From: Brachypodius melanocephalos
Taxonomy: Eukaryota > Chordata > Aves > Passeriformes > Pycnonotidae
Length of the DNA stretch: 64,000 bases
Assembly: GCA_013398615.1 (NCBI GenBank)
Contig: VZSR01003807.1
Span: forward strand, 35,058,307-35,122,306
Direction: 5' to 3'
The position numbers and the translations under genes are program-made. Of this stretch, positions 58,961-64,000 are shown in pieces. Under the pieces are notes generated by a model. It was not told the DNA's origin. It saw only the letters and a program-made list of their open reading frames with translations, and did no database searches. Numbering within the stretch: position 1 is the stretch's first letter; each line of letters opens with the position of its first letter.

Positions 58961-61900
58961 TTTAATATTACCAGTTATGGAACCATTCTAGCTTTTTCTA
59001 TTTAGTTTCTGCCATTGTCTGGTTTTTACATCTGTTTGTGCTCAGTAAATGGAACAATTTTTCCTGATAACGTCATTCATGTCAAAATATGCAATATTTC
59101 TTGCCTTTATAGTGAACTTTTAGATGTTTTTATTAGCTTTCAATTTTTGTGGATTTTTTTAGGTTTCTGTAGTTTTATCAGCTAATTCTATTACATTACC
59201 TTTCTTTTTCTTCTTATTTTATGCCACTAATATTGTCTGGATTGCTTTTAATCTCTCTTCTCCAGTATGATTTAATTTCTGAGATTATTTTCTTCATATC
59301 TTAATATTCACATTTTCAATTATTTTATTCACACAGTTATTTATTTTGAAATTTCCTGAGTTTAATTTCCTGAATAGGCCTTTTAAATGTCCTTTTTTAA
59401 TATCTTTTCTGATGTTCAGAAATGACTAGTTTCTAATAATACCGTGCTGATTTTATTACGGACATTTTTGGCCATACTGACCCTGAGGAATATTGCTTGG
59501 ATTTACCATAGACATGGGGAAGAGAGGAATTATGTTCAGTCATCAGCAAAATGAACAGGACATAAAGCAGAAGCTGCAAAATCTGGTGCAAAAGGATGTT
59601 GTGGGATCAGAATTTTTGGTTCTTTAAAATATAAATTATTTGGCTTATGTTCATTCCTCATCTTCAGAAAATAAAGTGGCCTAAAAATAACCCTCAGGAA
59701 AAAAATTGTATCCCAGACAGATCTCTAGATCTGAGCACACAATTTCAGAGCTACTTCCCACAAGCCACCCAAATAGGAAAACTTCTAAGTAATCTTCCCC
59801 TGCATGCATATTTCAGGAAATGGCTAATGAATACCCTGGTCTGCTTTTCCTTTGGTGTTACACATCAGTAAGCAAAGGACGAAAGAGACCCACTGAGGAT
59901 AGTTTTCAAGCTCTGGCTTCTTGAAATTCTTTGGTAAGCTCCTTGTCAGTGTGATGAGATAATCTTTTTCTCACTTGCTCAACTCTTATGTGTTTGAAAG
60001 AAATATTTTACCTTTTTTTCTTACATGCTGGCAAGTTTTCTATTGTTGCTCTCTTCTCTTGAGAAGGATTTAGGTTTCTTCTGATGTTGTCCTTGCATGG
60101 CACACACATTTTGTCTTTTCTAAAGCTGGGCTTTGCTGCTTAGGGACTGAGAAGATATCATACCAAAAAATCCTGCTGAAAATCACTCATGGTCATTGCA
60201 AATAATGTTATCATTGTTGTTTATTTATGCAATGGTAAAAATAAAACTATTAAAGTAAAAAAAAAGCCTTTTTGGAGCCGACTGTTGGCATCATGCAAAT
60301 CTCTAGTGTACATCTTTTATGTTCTATTGGTATCTTGAAGATTTTTATCACTCAGTATAAGAGTTGCAAAAGTCCTGAATTTAAAGAGTAGTAGGAATAA
60401 CCTGTGGAGAAACTGAAGTATAGAGTTTGACTTCTTGAAAGTCAGTGGCAAAACTGAGAAACAAACAAAGAATTTCTCATCCCTAATCTGAGAATCTAGC
60501 TTCTTGCACCAATGTCCTTGATTTCACAAGTAGAGCTTAACAGTCATAGTTAAAGGCATTAATTCACACGCAGAAGAGTTTTCCCCTCTTTTCGGCTGCA
60601 TTAAGTAAAAATTTTCAGAAGCACATTGCTTTGCCTGTATCTATGTAAAATAAACCAATGTTTACCAGACCTAAATAAACCAATGCTAAACAGACTTTAA
60701 ATCACTTTAAAGCCAGGCTTGCATTTTTTTTTCCCCGCCTCCTAGCACAATAGGTGGTGATTTAAGGGGTGTCAAGCTAAGTGACATTCTCAAATAGTTT
60801 TCAAGTTCTACTTAGGCACAGTCCAGACAGCTCATAGAATCCCAACGTTTGCATATTTGATGACATCTAGGATTAAACACTAAGAAAGTTTAATATTACA
60901 GAGGTAGCCAGACTTTGGTATTTGCCCCAAGGTTATGAAATAGATCTCATTTAATATATTGGTACAAATTTAATTCTTGACACCAATCATTTTATATGTG
61001 TTTCGAAGTAAAGAGCCATAGTATTATTCACAGGCAAGAGCTACCATGCAATCAAAATATAATAAACCATTTTAAAACACACTGAGGACTTAAGGTTTGG
61101 ATTTATCAAAAATAAAATTAAACAAAACTATGAAAAAAGGACAATGTAGGAATTTTTTTTTTCATAAGTGTCAGATAATGTAACAAGGGGCAACAGACAC
61201 AACAGCTTGGAAGGTTCCAAATGAACACTAGAGAATTTCTTGGAGATTGTGGGGGAGAAGATTCATCACTGCAAAAGATTGTACACATAGGTTGGAGAAT
61301 CTCTAATTTTGGAGTTTTAGTCGGGTAAGCACAGCTAACCTGATCTACTGTTAATGTTACCCTCTTTTTTCCTACAAGATAACCATCCATCTTGTTCATG
61401 GAAAATCAGGAAAATCTTACCCCAAAATATGGAAAACAACACAGGAGGTAATTTGGGAAAGATTGCATTGTTGAGTTCTTGCTCTTCTATTTATGTGTAT
61501 TCTGTTTAAAGTTGTATTTTGTGGTGGAAACATGAAGGGATATAATTTGGATTCCTTATAGCCACGAAAGCCACTATGAGAATTATTCAGCTAATAATGA
61601 AATCCTGGAAGGGTGATCAACTTCACCAGACTGCTTCTGTTTCAGCCATCTACTTGTGATTACCTCTTCCAATTTTTTCCATTCTATTAAATTTTTCTCT
61701 TAACTAGGCTCTTTTAATAGGGCCTTAAAACCTCACATTAAAGAATGAACTTGTAAATGTAAGGAAACTCATAAACTTTAGAGTTTGGGCGATTTTTTTT
61801 TCTATTTTAAAATGTTGCCATGAAACTATTTAGGTATAGACATACTCATGGCTAGTCTCCTAAAGGTAGCCATAAGTGCTTTTCATTCCGTACAGGAAAT

Positions 61901-62140
61901 ACCTTCTGACTGTGATATTGCTGTGGATGAAAGAAGTAATCCAGACTCTTTTGCACTAACTTTAACAAAACAGTGGCTATCTTTGCACAGCTAACTTGAT
62001 ACTTGTACAATCATCTGAATAACAGCATGATCCACAGCTATTTCCTGTGAATGCATGTTGTGGACATCTACGTTTGGTTGCAAAAGTCTCGTTAGAAGCC
62101 TGCTGTTAGATAAGGATCGTAGATGTCTATCTGCCTCGTC
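58961..62140. other. AT-rich non-coding sequence
   Basis: About 3.2 kb without a recognised gene or mobile element. A 23-base imperfect duplication lies at 60648-60695. A 93-codon minus-strand frame (61118-61399) has no known domain. Confidence 0.45.
60648..60695 (+). repeat. 23-base imperfect direct duplication
   Basis: Units at 60648-60670 and 60673-60695 share 20 of 23 bases (AAATAAACCAATG then CAGAC ends). Both contain forkhead-like cores (TAAACC, TGTTTAC, TAAACA). Confidence 0.85.
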
Positions 62141-62268
62141 CTACTGATGTGTGGATATGGCACTTGAGGGCATTGTTTAACTGTCAGTGTGGTGTTGCTA
62201 GATTGACAGTGGGACTTCATCATTTTAGAGGTCATTCCCAACCTAAACCCTTCTGTGGTTCTATGATA
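62141..62268 (+). mobile_element. CR1 LINE 3' UTR fragment
   Basis: This short plus-strand CR1 tail includes 'tgtggatatggcacttgagggca' near 62149, a degraded 'ttgacagtgggactt' where CR1 has 'gttggactc', 'cattttagaggtcattcccaacctaaac' at 62221-62248, and a 'ggttctatga' terminus near 62257-62266. It is 5'-truncated to the UTR. Confidence 0.82.
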
Positions 62269-64000
62269 AATCTCATTGCCACAAAGTTCCAATAGCCTGG
62301 AATTTGCTAGTATCCATTTTAAGCTTTTCAGCCAACTATACGGGATACTGACACCACTTTTTGTCCATAAGGCAGAAACTTCAGGAAATACAGCACTAGA
62401 AAGAAGCAGGCCTTTGGGTGTTGTATAGCTTGTCCTTTTACACAGGTCAAATACTAGTGAGGGCTGTCAAGTATTAGTTTTTCCACAGTTACTGATGTAA
62501 CTACACGTGAAACAGTACTAACATCAGTGAGAAATTTCACAAACTAAAAGCCATAAAAGCCATACACCACAATTCCTAGAAGCAGCTGAGTGACAAATAC
62601 TAAACAAGGACCTTGTGGAGACTTACTTAAAATTTAGATAATATTGTGTAAAGCTGTAGTTCTCAAATTATGCTGGTTAGCTGCTAACTATCTTTGGAAG
62701 TACCAGGACCCTCAAAATGTCTCAAATGTTAGTTTTTTCACCTAAAAAAAATATAGATTATGCAGACATGCAGCCTACTATTTTTTATCTGTTTTCCTTA
62801 TTAATTTTTGTTCAAATGACTAAAGGACTGGTGTCGTGACAAGCATGCATTGGGTACAAAAATGCAGCTTAACAAACCTGGAGCTGCAGAGTCTCAGAAC
62901 CCGTGGGTGCATTCAGCTCATCAGCAAGGAAGGTACAGTGTCCAGTATAAAGACACAGCCAAAACTATTGTTGTCTCTTTATCCACCACAAAGTAAGTTT
63001 ATGTAGATGGAAGCTAGGAATTCTAGGAAAATTATCAAAAGGCATTGGAGGAGGTGGAAGAATTGCAGTGAGAAGAGGCTGTAGGAAATACGAGTTCTCA
63101 CTGAAGATTAATTCAGTTAAGAAGTCAATCAATCACCAATCTCTATGGAAATTAGGCTTTCTGATGCGTTGAAGTCAAAGATTCCCATGTGGTTAATCTT
63201 CTGCAGGTGATAGGTCACTGGCTCTGTGATTATCTTACATTTAAACCTTGTCCACTTTCTATGTCATGGGAAGTCTTGCAGTTACTTTCCCACAGGAGGA
63301 CTCAATCTTGAGGGTGTTAGCTACGCTCATTTAATAAAGCATGCTTCTGTTAGAATTTGAATAGAGTTTCTTTTGCATATGCCAAAAAAAAGCTCCATAC
63401 TTAGAACACCTCAAATATATTAAAGACTCAAAGCTTATTCTTTCCCCTGCAAGTATGTATTTTTTCAGTGGGGTATTTCTTGATCTGGAAAAGGAAGAGA
63501 GTGCAACATTCACTTTTTTGAAGCATCTCAGGCTTGGTTTAAAAGACTGGTGACATTGTATAGGAAGAAATGGAAGGAATGTATATTATATCTTCTTTAA
63601 AAATGTTTTTGTTACTTAGCCACTCTTGGTTTAATGCACATTCATAAATAATTTTTATAAAAAACTTAAAATAGCTGTGATTTTCTATGACGTATGATGA
63701 GGAAAATATTCACCTACAGAGGTTTCAAGGGTTAAAATATGTGCTATTAAAATATTGGTTATGGTCTATGCCCAGTTTTTTTAAAATGCACATACTAGTG
63801 TATCAATCATATAAAGCACTGAACATTGAAAAGGCTGTCTCTGGAAACTATTATGTGATTAGTCTGAGATTCCTTTCACTCTTCCTGACATCCTTTGCAT
63901 GGTCATGTTGTGTTTAGCCATGGCACAACCAGTCCACGGAGGTCCAAAGGTTTATCCCCCTGTATTTCTTTGCAAGGGCAAACACCTTGAAGAAGACAAT
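62269..64000. other. AT-rich non-coding sequence to window end
   Basis: No gene was recognised. Open frames are at most 76 codons (63687-63917) and lack any known domain. The last 100 bases are somewhat less AT-rich, and could be the start of a feature outside the window. Confidence 0.45.

Noticed and set aside
60832..60847. 'tcatagaatcccaacg', like the start of a minus-strand CR1 tail
   Set aside because: The following bases do not continue the CR1 3' UTR, so the 16-base similarity is not enough.
1..64000. CRISPR arrays, operons, riboswitches, tRNA or rRNA genes
   Set aside because: No spaced direct repeats, no dense gene runs and no conserved RNA cores were seen. The window is vertebrate-like non-coding DNA.

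Overview
The window reads as a stretch of AT-rich bird nuclear DNA, intergenic or deep intronic. The main evidence is repeat content. At least eight pieces derive from CR1-type LINE retrotransposons, the dominant avian LINE: decayed reverse-transcriptase reading frames plus the typical CR1 3' end, with its 'ggttggactc...tttccaacct' block and an 'attctatga'-like terminus. Two LTRs of endogenous retroviruses are also present, along with many short microsatellites and two runs of N. A songbird source is plausible from the LTR sequences, but this is inference. I found no convincing protein-coding exon, tRNA, rRNA, CRISPR array or operon. Apart from CR1 relics, the open frames are short and unrecognised, at about the length expected by chance in AT-rich DNA.

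Layout. At 870-2226 there is a decayed plus-strand CR1 with RT motifs in three frames. At 3200-3596 there is a CR1 3' fragment. At 4515-6690 a longer CR1 is split by a minus-strand solo LTR (5039-5626) with TG...CA ends and a near-perfect 5-bp target duplication. A CR1 3' tail lies at 10594-10819. The only minus-strand CR1 is at 13999-15036 and has lost its RT core. An old plus-strand CR1 at 19945-21840 runs directly into a TCCAT pentanucleotide array. A small CR1-like ORF relic lies at 22984-23193. A second solo LTR (47039-47468, minus) has perfect inverted termini and a 4-bp target duplication. A possible LTR fragment starts at 58890, and a last CR1 3' tail lies at 62141-62268.

The rest (about 85%) is AT-rich sequence without recognised genes, with simple repeats noted below. 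A few stretches (39640-40110, 53260-53480, 57370-57530) look by eye like candidate conserved non-coding elements, which only a multi-species alignment could confirm. N gaps lie at 26075-26319 (245 bases) and 38643-38742 (exactly 100 bases, the usual placeholder for a gap of unknown size).

No genes work together here. The biology visible is a record of retroelement insertion, nesting, deletion and decay. I did not find an undescribed system; the findings list holds the items most worth a second look.
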